Source: JALZAQ01 sp038253885 (GTDB lineage Bacteria > Gemmatimonadota > Gemmatimonadetes > Gemmatimonadales > Gemmatimonadaceae). From it: a stretch of 15,655 nt of DNA. Below the pieces are notes generated by a model. The model had not been told where the DNA came from. It saw nothing but the letters and a program-made list of their open reading frames with translations, and searched no databases. Shown in pieces: positions 6,369 through 15,300 of the stretch (within the stretch, counting starts at the first letter, position 1; every line of letters begins with the position of its first letter). The position numbers were made by a program, and so were the translations under genes. The stretch lies in the NCBI GenBank assembly GCA_038253885.1, contig JBBSGP010000059.1, forward strand, positions 1-15,655. Reading direction: 5' to 3'.

Positions 6369-7871
6369 TCATGCGCAACAGCTCAGCTTGCTCACATCCA
6401 TCTCGAACCCCTGCGCCGCAAGCTTCAGGCTCTCCCCCCATGTGAGGTACGGGTGAAGCGTGCCCGCGAGGTCGCGCGCGGTGAGGCCGAAACGGAGCGC
6501 GAGGGCTGCTTCCCCCATGAGCTCGCCGGCAAAGGGTGCGACGGCGTGGACGCCGAGCAGCTTACCGCTCGCCGTCTCGGCCACGATCTTCACCAGCCCA
6601 CGTGAGTCGTGGCTCACGCGAGCGCGCGCGAGCTGCTCCAACTCGAACAGACTCACCTGCACGTTGTGGCCGAGCTCTCTAGCCCGGGCCTCCGTGAGTC
6701 CGACTGATGCCACCTGTGGCGCGGTGAAGGTCACACTCGGCACAACCGACAGGTCGAGCTGACGGGGGTCGTCGTCCGCCGCGCCGCGCGGGGAGATACT
6801 CGTCATCGCGTTCTCCGCCGCGACGCGTCCCCCCGCCGCGGCTACGTATACGTAACCCGGACCACCCGTCACATCCCCGGCGGCGTAAACGTCGGGACTG
6901 GACGTCCGCATGGTGGCGTCGACGCGGACGAACCGTCCTTTCGTCAGCTCGACGCCGACCTTTTCCGCATCGAGGCTGTCGGTGTTCGCGCGCCGACCGA
7001 CCGCGACGAGCAATCGGTTCGCGCGAAAGGATCCGGTGAGGCCGCCCTGCGTCACGTGGACGACGACGTCGTCTCCGTCCCGCGCGACGCTTGTCGTCTC
7101 CACGCCCGTGTGGATCTCGAGACCATCCGATCGGAGGTACTCCTCCAATGCCCTGGAGACGTCCTCATCCTCCATCGGGAGCAACCGGGAGGTCAACTCG
7201 AGCACGGTGACCTCGACCCCGACCCGCGCGAACGTCTGGGCCAGTTCGAGCCCCACTGCGCTGCCGCCGAGTACGATCATGGACGCCGGGAGCCCATCGA
7301 GCTGCATCGCCGTCGTACTGTCGAGCGCGCGCACTTTCTCCAGACCGGGAATGGGGGGCGCCGCTGGACTGGTGCCGGTCGCGATCACGACTTTCCGGAC
7401 CCGATGCTCGCGCGCCGCGGATCCCTGGCCCACGCGCATCACGAGGAGACCTTCTCTCCCGCCGCCACCGACGAAGCGCGCCTGGCCTCGGAGCAGAGAG
7501 ATGCGGGGGTGGGACGCGAGGACATCGGCGTACTTCTGCTGCCGCAGCTCGCTCAGGATCTCGTCCTTCTTTGCCACCACCGCTTTCCAATCCAGCTGAG
7601 GCGCGCACGGCGCGACTCCCTGAAACCCTCCCGTCGCGGATCGATAATGCGCTGCGACCTCGATCAGATTTTTCGAGGGGATGCAGCCGACGTTCACGCA
7701 GGTACCGCCGAGCGTGCCGGCCTCCGCGATCGCGACCATCCCCCCCATGCCGGCGGCCTGGATGGCGGCCGCCATCCCGGCCCCGCCCGTTCCGATGACC
7801 AGCGCGTCGTAATCAGCGGAGCCGCGCTCAACCTCGCGGCCCGCGTCCCCAGTCGTATTCCGCGGAATCAT
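6369..7871 (-). CDS. merA: Mercuric reductase MerA, lacking the N-terminal HMA domain
   Basis: A cytoplasmic FAD disulfide oxidoreductase that reduces Hg(II) to volatile Hg(0) with NADPH. In the 500-residue form, the FAD-binding GTGGAGMAAA lies at about 27-36, the redox motif GTCVNVGCIPSK has C58 and C63, the NAD(P)-binding VLGGSAVGLELAQ lies near 200, and the second FAD motif is VYAAGDVTGG. The C-terminus ends DVSKLSCCA, with the vicinal pair C498-C499 that distinguishes MerA from dihydrolipoamide dehydrogenase. HPYLTWGESLKLAAQ is also MerA-typical. No GMTCxxC domain precedes the catalytic core. The start is ATG at 7869-7871, with a G-rich ribosome-binding site (AGGGGGG) 6 nt upstream. An in-frame ATG at 7890-7892 abuts the operator and would leave a leader of only about 8 nt. 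First gene of the operon. Confidence 0.95.
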   Translation of the reverse strand: MIPRNTTGDAGREVERGSADYDALVIGTGGAGMAAAIQAAGMGGMVAIAEAGTLGGTCVNVGCIPSKNLIEVAAHYRSATGGFQGVAPCAPQLDWKAVVAKKDEILSELRQQKYADVLASHPRISLLRGQARFVGGGGREGLLVMRVGQGSAAREHRVRKVVIATGTSPAAPPIPGLEKVRALDSTTAMQLDGLPASMIVLGGSAVGLELAQTFARVGVEVTVLELTSRLLPMEDEDVSRALEEYLRSDGLEIHTGVETTSVARDGDDVVVHVTQGGLTGSFRANRLLVAVGRRANTDSLDAEKVGVELTKGRFVRVDATMRTSSPDVYAAGDVTGGPGYVYVAAAGGRVAAENAMTSISPRGAADDDPRQLDLSVVPSVTFTAPQVASVGLTEARARELGHNVQVSLFELEQLARARVSHDSRGLVKIVAETASGKLLGVHAVAPFAGELMGEAALALRFGLTARDLAGTLHPYLTWGESLKLAAQGFEMDVSKLSCCA

Positions 7872-7892
7872 CTTGCGCCCCCCTGCTGCCAT

Positions 7893-7936
7893 ATACCCAT
7901 GGGGGTATCATAGCGACCCGGTCTCATCACTGGCAA
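7893..7936 (-). promoter_or_regulatory. merA operon promoter with overlapping CsoR-type operator
   Basis: On the minus strand TTGCCA (7931-7936) and TATGAT (7907-7912) are separated by 18 nt, each one base from consensus. The inverted repeat ATACCC-ATGG-GGGTAT (7893-7908) overlaps the -10 by 2 bases and covers the predicted start near 7900. It closely resembles the TACCC...GGGTA operators of CsoR proteins, such as the B. subtilis copZA site. The repressor gene is the second gene of this operon, so the site predicts autoregulated repression. Confidence 0.8.
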
Positions 7937-7955
7937 GTCGTCCCCCACCGTCGCG

Positions 7956-7984
7956 TTGACAACCTCGCAAGCCAGCCGTATAGC
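7956..7984 (+). promoter_or_regulatory. Promoter of the exported-hydrolase gene block
   Basis: A perfect TTGACA -35 (7956-7961), a 17-nt spacer and TATAGC as -10 (7979-7984, four of six consensus). Transcription should start near 7991, about 38 nt before the S10 peptidase ATG. It is divergent from the merA promoter; the two -35 boxes are 19 nt apart, so the two could influence each other. No operator-like repeat is seen on this side. Confidence 0.6.
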
Positions 7985-8028
7985 TCCGGCCAGGTCCTGC
8001 TCCCTCCCGACCCCGCACCGCGAGCTCC

Positions 8029-9702
8029 ATGCTTTCCCGATCCGCAGCCACCGGCGCCACGCTCGCGTCGGTCCTTGTTCTCGCCCTCATTGCGCCGCCC
8101 CTCGCGGCGCAAGGCGGACGGCGTGACACGACCTCGCGCCAGCGCGATACCAGCAGTCGCGGCCGCGACGTGATGCGTCCGTCACCCGATACGCTGCGCC
8201 CTGCGCCGCGCGGTCGGGAGGCGGCGATCATCCTGCGGGACACGGCCCGCTCGCCCGAGGATTCGGCGCGTCTCGCGCGCGAGGCCGCACGCATGGCCGA
8301 TCAGCCGCCGGTGATCACGCGTCACGCGATCCGCGTCGGCACTTCCCAGCTGCGTTACACCGCGACTACCGGGATGATGCCGATCCGGAACGAGACCACC
8401 GGCGTCACCGAAGGAAACATGTTCTACGTGGCCTACACGCTCGATGGGGCAAGTCACGCCGCGCGGCCCATCACCTTCGTCTTCAACGGGGGGCCGGGCT
8501 CCTCCACCATCTGGCTGCACATGGGCGCCTACGGACCTCGTCGGGTCAAGCTCCTGTCCGATGGCTCGGCGCCGCCGCCGCCGGTGACGATCGAGGACAA
8601 TCCGTACACCCTGCTCGACCAGACGGACCTCGTCTTCCTCGATCCCGTCGGCACGGGCTACAGCCGGCCGGTGACCCAGGAGCTGGGCCGGAAGTTCTGG
8701 GGGCTCGACGAGGACATCGCGAGCGTGGCCGAGTTCATCCGGCTCTATCTCACCCGCTACGAGCGGTGGGGCTCGCCCAAGCTCATCAGCGGCGAGAGCT
8801 ACGGCACCACGCGCGCCGCGGGCCTCTCTGGCTATCTCGTCGATCGCGGCATCGCGCTCAACGGCATCATCCTCATCTCGTCGGTGCTCGACTTCCAGGC
8901 GTCGAGCCAGATCAAGGGGAATGACGTCGGCTACATCAACTTCCTGCCGTCCTATGCCGCCACGGCGTGGTACCACAAGAAGCTGGCGCCCGAGCTGCAG
9001 TCGCTCAGCATCGAGCAGGTCGTCGCTCAGGCCGAGCGATGGACGGAGACGGACTACGCGCAGGCGCTCTCCAAAGGGGCCAGATTGACGGCGGCGGAGC
9101 GGCAGACGGCGATCGATCAGATGGCTCGGTTCACCGGACTGTCGAAGGAGTTCATCGACCGGAGCGATCTGCGAGTGTCACTGTCGCGCTTCGACCAGGA
9201 GCTGTTGCGCGATCAGAAGACCATGGTGGGCCGACTCGACAGCCGCTTCAAGGCGTTCGACATGGACCCGGCCGGCGAGCGCGGACCGTTCGATCCGAGC
9301 GAGGCGAGCATCCGCAACACCTTCACGCCGGTGCTCAACGACTACGTGCGCCGCGAGCTCGGCTTTCGCAACGAGAGCATCTATTACGTGCTCGGCGGCG
9401 GCATCGGGCAGTGGCACTTTCCGGAGACGAACAGCTTTGCCACCGTCGTCCCGTCGCTCGAGCGCGCCTTCAACAAGAATCCGTACATGAAGCTGTACGT
9501 CGCCGAGGGGTACTACGACATGGCGACGCCGTACTTCGCGGTGGAGTATACGCTGTCCCACCTCGTCCTCGACCCGAAGCTGCGCGGCAACATCACGACC
9601 GGTCGCTTCACCGCCGGCCACATGATGTACATCGACGAGCCCTCGATGCAGAAGCTGCGCGGCGAGCTGACGAAGTTCATCGCGGACGCGGTGAAGCGGT
9701 GA
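8029..9702 (+). CDS. Secreted S10-family serine carboxypeptidase-like protein
   Basis: A 557-residue alpha/beta-hydrolase of the S10 family, whose known members remove C-terminal residues from peptides. The triad is visible: S257 in GESYGTT, D497 in GYYDMATP and H531 in TAGHMMY. The oxyanion/substrate segment FVFNGGPGSS lies at about 150-159. A Sec signal (LASVLVLALIAPPLAAQ) ends near residue 27. It is followed by a low-complexity Arg/Asp/Ser linker (about 28-70) with repeated RDT.SR.RD-like units, then the catalytic domain from about 85. Bacterial S10 proteins are common in Gemmatimonadota and Acidobacteriota-type genomes, and most are uncharacterised. First gene of the plus-strand block behind a TTGACA promoter. 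Its stop overlaps the next gene's start as GTGA, implying translational coupling. All key residues are intact; the substrate is unknown. Confidence 0.92.
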   Translation: MLSRSAATGATLASVLVLALIAPPLAAQGGRRDTTSRQRDTSSRGRDVMRPSPDTLRPAPRGREAAIILRDTARSPEDSARLAREAARMADQPPVITRHAIRVGTSQLRYTATTGMMPIRNETTGVTEGNMFYVAYTLDGASHAARPITFVFNGGPGSSTIWLHMGAYGPRRVKLLSDGSAPPPPVTIEDNPYTLLDQTDLVFLDPVGTGYSRPVTQELGRKFWGLDEDIASVAEFIRLYLTRYERWGSPKLISGESYGTTRAAGLSGYLVDRGIALNGIILISSVLDFQASSQIKGNDVGYINFLPSYAATAWYHKKLAPELQSLSIEQVVAQAERWTETDYAQALSKGARLTAAERQTAIDQMARFTGLSKEFIDRSDLRVSLSRFDQELLRDQKTMVGRLDSRFKAFDMDPAGERGPFDPSEASIRNTFTPVLNDYVRRELGFRNESIYYVLGGGIGQWHFPETNSFATVVPSLERAFNKNPYMKLYVAEGYYDMATPYFAVEYTLSHLVLDPKLRGNITTGRFTAGHMMYIDEPSMQKLRGELTKFIADAVKR

Positions 9703-10556
9703 GGATCGGCCCGCGGCACATCGTTGGCTTCCTCGCGCTGGCGGCGGGCTGCCGGTCGGCGGCACCGGCGGTTCCGGGCGGCTCAATGGGAGGGGAGAGC
9801 TACGACGCGTACGCCATCCGGTACGGGACGATTCGTGACTTCCCGGTGCGCCGGCTGGCCCCGGGCGCCGACAGCGCACGCCGCATGGACATCGCCATGA
9901 TGGTCTGGCTGCTGCGGGCGCCCGGGCGGATCGTGCTCGTCGACGCGGGCTTCTACCGCGATCGCTTCATGCGTCGCTGGCAGCCGGCCGACTACGTGCG
10001 ACCCGACTCGGCCCTCGCACGCCTCGGGGTGGCCCCCGGCGACATCACCGACATCATCGTCTCGCACGTCCACTGGGACCATATGGACGGGATCGATCTG
10101 TTCCCGCGCGCGCGTGTGTGGATCCAGCGCGAGGAGTATGACTACTACGTCGGCCCGGGCGGCGCGCCGGCTCATCCCGGAATCGATTCCGCGGATGCCG
10201 CCGTCCTGGCATCGCTCCAGGCGCAAGGCCGAGTTTCGCTGGTGAACGGCGACAGCGTCGAGGTCATCCCCGGGATCACGCTGTACACCGGCGGCCGGCA
10301 CACCTTCGCGTCGCAATTCGCGGGCGTTCGCACGACTGCCGGCACCGTTGTCATCGCTTCCGATAACCTCTACCTCTACGAGAACCTGGACCGGCACCGC
10401 CCGATCGCGCAAACCTTCGACTCCCTGTCGAACCTGGCAGCGCAGGATCGCATGCGTCGCATCACCTCCTCGCCGCGGCTGATCATTCCCGGGCACGACC
10501 CCCTGGTGTTCGAGCGCTTTCCCACTCCGGGACGCGGCGTGGCCAAGATCGAGTGA
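9699..10556 (+). CDS. Metallo-beta-lactamase-fold lipoprotein resembling N-acyl homoserine lactonases
   Basis: A 285-residue predicted zinc hydrolase. The full dinuclear ligand set is present: HVHWDH (H123, H125, D127, H128), H201, D222 and H266. Spacing between the last three (21 and 44 residues) closely follows the lactonase AiiA (H169, D191, H235: 22 and 44). D222 is followed by Y225 as D-x-x-Y, like D191/Y194 of AiiA, whose tyrosine contacts the lactone carbonyl. LVDAGF upstream also matches. The GTG start overlaps the S10 stop (GTGA) and gives a signal with a perfect lipobox, LAAGC, lipidating C18 or close to it, so the enzyme acts in the envelope. The frame is open much further upstream, but that part is the S10 gene read out of frame. 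Lactonase activity is inferred; other MBL hydrolases remain possible. Confidence 0.85.
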   Translation: MRIGPRHIVGFLALAAGCRSAAPAVPGGSMGGESYDAYAIRYGTIRDFPVRRLAPGADSARRMDIAMMVWLLRAPGRIVLVDAGFYRDRFMRRWQPADYVRPDSALARLGVAPGDITDIIVSHVHWDHMDGIDLFPRARVWIQREEYDYYVGPGGAPAHPGIDSADAAVLASLQAQGRVSLVNGDSVEVIPGITLYTGGRHTFASQFAGVRTTAGTVVIASDNLYLYENLDRHRPIAQTFDSLSNLAAQDRMRRITSSPRLIIPGHDPLVFERFPTPGRGVAKIE

Positions 10557-12283
10557 TGCGTCGTCTTCCCGAACCATTTCAGAGCCTCTTGATGAATCGC
10601 CCTGTTCTGATCGGCCTGTTCGTGCTCGCCATTGGGGGCTGCGTTCCCTCGCGTACTCCACCGCCGCAGACAGCCCCCGCCCCCGTCACCGTACCGGCGC
10701 CGGCGCTCCCGGAATCGGTGGTGAAGGCGTCTCCAGCGCCCTCCGGCCCTCCCGCTCCGGGCGAGGCTCCGCGCAACTGGCAGCTGCTCGACCAGGCGAC
10801 CGACCGCGTGCCCGGCATCGGCGCCCTTCGCGCCGAGCGCGAGCTGCTCGCCGGGCGGCAGCCACGGCGCACCGTGGTGGTGGCCGTGATAGATGGCGGC
10901 GTCGACACCGCCCACGCCGGCCTCAGGGCGAATCTCTGGAGCAATCCCAGGGAAACGGCGGGGAACGGCAAGGACGATGACGGCAACGGCTACGTGGACG
11001 ATGTGCACGGATGGAACTTCATCGGCGGCCGGGACGGACGCGACGTCCAGTACGACGCTCTCGAGGTCACGCGGCTCTATGCACGCTGCACCGCCGGTGC
11101 GACTGCCGCTCGGGCCGCGCCACCTCTCCCGTCGGAGGAACAATGCCGTCAGATCACCGCCGACTACAGCAAGGCGAGGAGCGAAGCCGAGCAGACGCTG
11201 CAGCAGGTGCGGATGGCCGGGGACGTTCTGACGCGAGCGACGCGGATTCTCGCGAAGGCACTCGGCACCGATTCCCTGACCACCGAGAAAGTGAGCGGCC
11301 TGCGGCCGGCGAGCGCCGACGTGGAGCAGGCTCAGGCCATGTACCTGCAGCTCGCCGCCAACCATATCACCACGACCGCGGTGGCGGACGCGAAGAAGGA
11401 GCTCGAGTCGCAGGTGACGTATGGGCTCAACCCGCGGTACGATCCGCGTCCGATCGTCGGTGACGACTACTCGAATCCTACCGAACGCCGATACGGTAAT
11501 CCCGACGTGATGGGCCCCGACGCCAAACACGGCACACACGTGTCCGGCATCATCGCCGCCGTTCGGGGGACGAGCAACGGAGTCGCCGGGATCGCCCCGG
11601 CGGTGCGCGTCATGATGGTTCGTACGGTGCCGGATGGCGATGAGCGCGATAAGGACGTGGCCAACGCCATCCGCTACGCCGTGGACAACGGAGCTCAGGT
11701 CATCAACATGAGCTTCGGAAAAGGGTATTCGCCGTACAAGGTCGCGGTGGACGACGCGGTGAAGTACGCCGACAGCCACGGCGTGCTGATGATCCATGCC
11801 GCTGGTAACGACGGCGAGGATCTGGGCAAGAAGCCCAGCTATCCGACGCCGGCCTACGCGAGCGGAGGGCGCGCCCAGAACTGGATCGAGGTCGGCGCAT
11901 CGTCCTGGAACGACGTCGACAGCCTGGCCGCGAGCTTCTCCAACTATGGCCACGATCAGGTGGATGTCTTCGCGCCCGGCGTCGACATCCTGTCGACAAT
12001 TCCCGGCGGTGGCTACGAGCGGGAGAGCGGCACGAGCATGGCAAGCCCGGTGGTGACCGGGCTCGCGGCGCTGCTCATGTCCTACTATCCCGATCTCGCC
12101 GCGGCCGACGTGAAGCGCATCATTCTCGCGTCGGCCACTCGGCACACCTCTCAGATGGTCGTTCGCCCCGGCGCAAAGGATGGCGAGAAGGTTCCGTTCG
12201 GTTCGCTCTCGGTGACTGGCGGGATCGTCAACGCCTACGAGGCGATCCGGATGGCGGAGCGGGAGAAGGCGGCCAAGCCGTAG
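10553..12283 (+). CDS. S8 subtilisin-like serine protease lipoprotein with a large insertion
   Basis: An up to 576-residue subtilase with an intact triad: D114 (VVAVIDGGVD), H326 (KHGTHVSGI) and S495 (GTSMASPVV), plus the oxyanion N419 (HAAGNDGED). An N-terminal signal ends in AIGGC, so it is a probable lipoprotein, followed by a Pro/Ala-rich tether. After D114 comes NPRETAGNGKDDDGNGYVDDVHGWNF, a calcium-loop-like motif of bacterial relatives. The gap of 212 residues between Asp and His is far larger than the 32 in subtilisin. The insert is largely helical, with a possible coiled coil near 195-230. Starts in frame are GTG 10553 (GTGA overlap with the lactonase-like gene), ATG 10556 and ATG 10592. 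The last gives the neatest signal peptide; the first fits the coupling seen upstream. No recognisable propeptide domain. Confidence 0.92.
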   Translation: MMRRLPEPFQSLLMNRPVLIGLFVLAIGGCVPSRTPPPQTAPAPVTVPAPALPESVVKASPAPSGPPAPGEAPRNWQLLDQATDRVPGIGALRAERELLAGRQPRRTVVVAVIDGGVDTAHAGLRANLWSNPRETAGNGKDDDGNGYVDDVHGWNFIGGRDGRDVQYDALEVTRLYARCTAGATAARAAPPLPSEEQCRQITADYSKARSEAEQTLQQVRMAGDVLTRATRILAKALGTDSLTTEKVSGLRPASADVEQAQAMYLQLAANHITTTAVADAKKELESQVTYGLNPRYDPRPIVGDDYSNPTERRYGNPDVMGPDAKHGTHVSGIIAAVRGTSNGVAGIAPAVRVMMVRTVPDGDERDKDVANAIRYAVDNGAQVINMSFGKGYSPYKVAVDDAVKYADSHGVLMIHAAGNDGEDLGKKPSYPTPAYASGGRAQNWIEVGASSWNDVDSLAASFSNYGHDQVDVFAPGVDILSTIPGGGYERESGTSMASPVVTGLAALLMSYYPDLAAADVKRIILASATRHTSQMVVRPGAKDGEKVPFGSLSVTGGIVNAYEAIRMAEREKAAKP

Positions 12284-12302
12284 CCGATCACCCCTTGTGG
12301 TG

Positions 12303-12319
12303 GGCGACGGCCCGTCGCC
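12303..12319 (+). terminator. Short hairpin between the subtilase and the propeller gene
   Basis: A perfect 7-bp GC-rich stem, GGCGACG / CGTCGCC, with a 3-nt GCC loop, 20 nt after the subtilase stop and 33 nt before the next start. No U-tract follows. It could attenuate or process the transcript, separating the three coupled genes from the propeller gene, or be incidental in GC-rich DNA. Confidence 0.3.
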
Positions 12320-12351
12320 AATTCGGGGGTTCGTCCCACCCGGAGATTCCC

Positions 12352-15300
12352 GTGCGCACCAGCCCCATTTGCGTCGCCGCGCTCCTCGCGCTGCCGGCAG
12401 CCCTTCTTGTTTCCTCTCTTGTTGCGCAGCCCCTGCCCGCGGGCGACACGACAACTCTCGCCGCGCTCAAGTGGCGCGAGGTCGGGCCCTTTCGCGGAGG
12501 TCGGTCGGTCGCGGTGGCCGGCTCGGCTGCTCGACCGTGGGAGTACTGGTTCGGCGCAACCGGTGGTGGCGTGTACAAGACCATCGACGGCGGGCAGAGC
12601 TGGACGCCGATGTCGGACAAGTATTTCGGCGGCTCGATCGGAGCGATCGGCATCGCCGCGTCCAACCCCGACATCGTCTACGTGGGCACGGGCGAGCACG
12701 CCATCCGCGGCAACGTCTCGCATGGCGATGGCGTCTGGAAGACCGCCGACGGGGGCAAGACGTGGAGCTTCCTGGGATTGCCGGAGACGCATCAGATCGC
12801 GCGCGTGCGCGTGCATCCGACAAACCCCGACATCGTCTGGGTGGCAGCCTTCGGCCACGTCTTTGCGCCGAGCGCGGAGCGGGGGATCTACAAGTCGTCC
12901 GACGGCGGGAAGAGCTGGCGCAAGACGCTCTCTCGCAACGACTCCACCGGCGCGACGGACCTGATCCTCGATCCATCGAATCCGGACGTCCTCTACGCGT
13001 CGCTCTGGCAGGCGGGACGCACGCCGTGGTCGCTGAGCTCCGGCGGGAAGAGCGGCGGCATCTTCAAGTCGACCGACGGCGGCGAGCACTGGACGGAGCT
13101 CACGCACAACCGCGGGCTACCTACCGGGCTGCTCGGACAGCTCGGCCTCACGATCTCGGGCGCGAAGCCGTCGCGACTGTGGGCGCTCATCGAGGCGGAC
13201 TCGGGCGGCGTCTACCGCTCGGACGATGGCGGTGCGACGTGGAGCTGGGTCAGCCCGGATCATCGTCTTCGCCAGCGCGCCTGGTACTACTCGCGCATCT
13301 TCGGCGATCCGCGTGACACCAACGCGGTGTGGGCACTCAACACCTCCGTCTATCGGTCGATTGATGGCGGACGCAACTGGAAGCTCGTGCGCGATCCGCA
13401 CGGCGACAATCACGACATGTGGATCGCGCCGAACGACCCCGACCGGCTGATCGAGGCGAACGACGGCGGCGCCAACGTCTCGTTCAATGGCGGGAAGAGC
13501 TGGTCCGACCAGGATCAGGCGACGGCTCAGTTCTATCACGTCACGACAACCAATCACTTCCCCTACCGGATCTGCGGCGCGCAGCAGGACAACTCGGCGC
13601 TGTGCGGTCCCAGCCGCTGGCCGGGCGGTGTCGGCATCGGATTGTGGTACGATCCGGGGGGCGGCGAGAGCGGCTACATCCAGGCGCGTCCCGACGATCC
13701 GGACATCACCTACGCCGGCGACAACAGCGGCACGCTCACCCGGCTGGATCACCGCACCGGGTTCGTCCGGGTGATCAACGTCTGGCCCGACGCCCCCGAC
13801 AGCCACCCCGCGATCGAGGGGAAGTATCGCTTCCAGTGGACGGCCCCGTTGCTCATCTCGCCGCACGATCCACACACACTCTACGAGGGCGGCAATCGGC
13901 TCTTCAAGTCGGTCAACGAAGGGCAGAGCTGGACTCCGATCTCTCCTGACCTGAGCCGCCACGAGCCCCGGACGATTCAGCCGAGTGGCGGACCGATCAC
14001 CCTCGACCAGACGACCGCCGAGTACTACGCGACGATCTTCACGATCGCCGAGTCGCCGCTGCGGAAAGGACTCATCTGGGCGGGCAGCGACGATGGGCTG
14101 GTGCACATCACGATGGATGGCGGCGGGAGCTGGACGAACGTCACGCCGAAGGAGCTTCCGGAGTGGAGTCGCGTGTCGATCATCGAGGCATCGCACCATG
14201 CGGCCGGCACGGCGTACATGGCGACCAACCATTATCAGATGGACGATCTCGCTCCGTACATCTGGAAGACCACCGACTACGGCAAGTCGTGGACGAAGAT
14301 CGTGAGCGGTATCCCGCCGACGGAGTTCGTGCGAGTGGTCCGTGAGGATCCGGTGCGAAAGGGGTTTCTGTTCGCCGGAACGGAGCGGGGCGTGTGGATG
14401 TCGATGGATGATGGCGCGAGCTGGCAGACGCTCCGGCGAAACTTGCCGGTGGTGCCGGTTCACGACCTCGCGATCAAGAACAACGATCTCATCGCGGCGA
14501 CGCACGGCCGCTCCTTCTGGATCCTGGACGACATCTCACCGCTCCGTCAGTGGAAGAGCAGCGATCCCGCGCAGGCGCTGCACCTCTACAAGCCGGCCGA
14601 CGCCTATCGCGTGGGATGGGGCGGACCGGCCAACACCAACGGAGTGCACCCGGTGGGGATGAACCCGCCCACGGGCGCCGTGATCTACTACTCGCTCGCC
14701 AAGGGCGGGCAGGAAGTGACCCTCGACATCCTCGACGGCCGCGGCACGCTCGTCCGGAGCTTCAGCAGCCGGCAGGACCCTCAGGTCGCGCTGGACAGCC
14801 TGCGCGGCGACAGCGTGAAGAAGGTGCGCGAGGACTCGCTGAAGAAGGTCGGCGGTAAGCCGGACAGCTCTCGTGTCGAGACGAAGGGCGAGGAGCAGAA
14901 CGAGAACGAGGAGAAGCCTTTCCCGCGCCCGGTGCCGCCGCCGCCGCGTGTGCCCGACAAGCAGGGGCTCAACATGTTCGCGTGGAACATGCAGTACCCG
15001 CGGGCGAGCGCGTTCGCGGGGATGATCAACGTTCAGGTGGACGGTCCCCTCGCGCTGCCCGGCAATTACTGGGTGCGCATCCGGACCGCCGGCCAGACCG
15101 ACTCGGCGACTTTCCAGCTGAAGCTCGATCCACGCTCGAAAGCGACTCGCGCGGATCTGGAGGCGCAGCTCGCCTTCCTGCTCAAGGTGCGCGATACCAC
15201 GACCGCGGCCAACAATGCCGTGCTCACCATCCGCAACGTGCGCTCGCAGTTGGATGATCGGGGGCGGCGCATCCCGGCGGCCCAGAGCGAGACGTTCCGC

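Noticed and set aside
7872..7892. Upstream ATG start for merA
   Set aside because: It abuts the operator and would lie only about 8 nt from the predicted transcription start. The ATG at 7869-7871 has a G-rich ribosome-binding site at good spacing.
8967..9698. Upstream extension of the lactonase-like gene
   Set aside because: This part is the S10 peptidase gene read in another frame. The GTG at 9699 gives a clean lipoprotein signal and a GTGA overlap.
10376..12454. A 692-codon open frame on the minus strand opposite the lactonase-like and subtilase genes
   Set aside because: It is antisense to genes with intact catalytic motifs. Its translation is His/Arg/Gly-rich without domains, as expected from GC-rich codon bias on the opposite strand.
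13117..14505. A 462-codon minus-strand frame opposite the propeller gene
   Set aside because: Antisense shadow of the Asp-box repeats; no motif, signal or ribosome-binding site.
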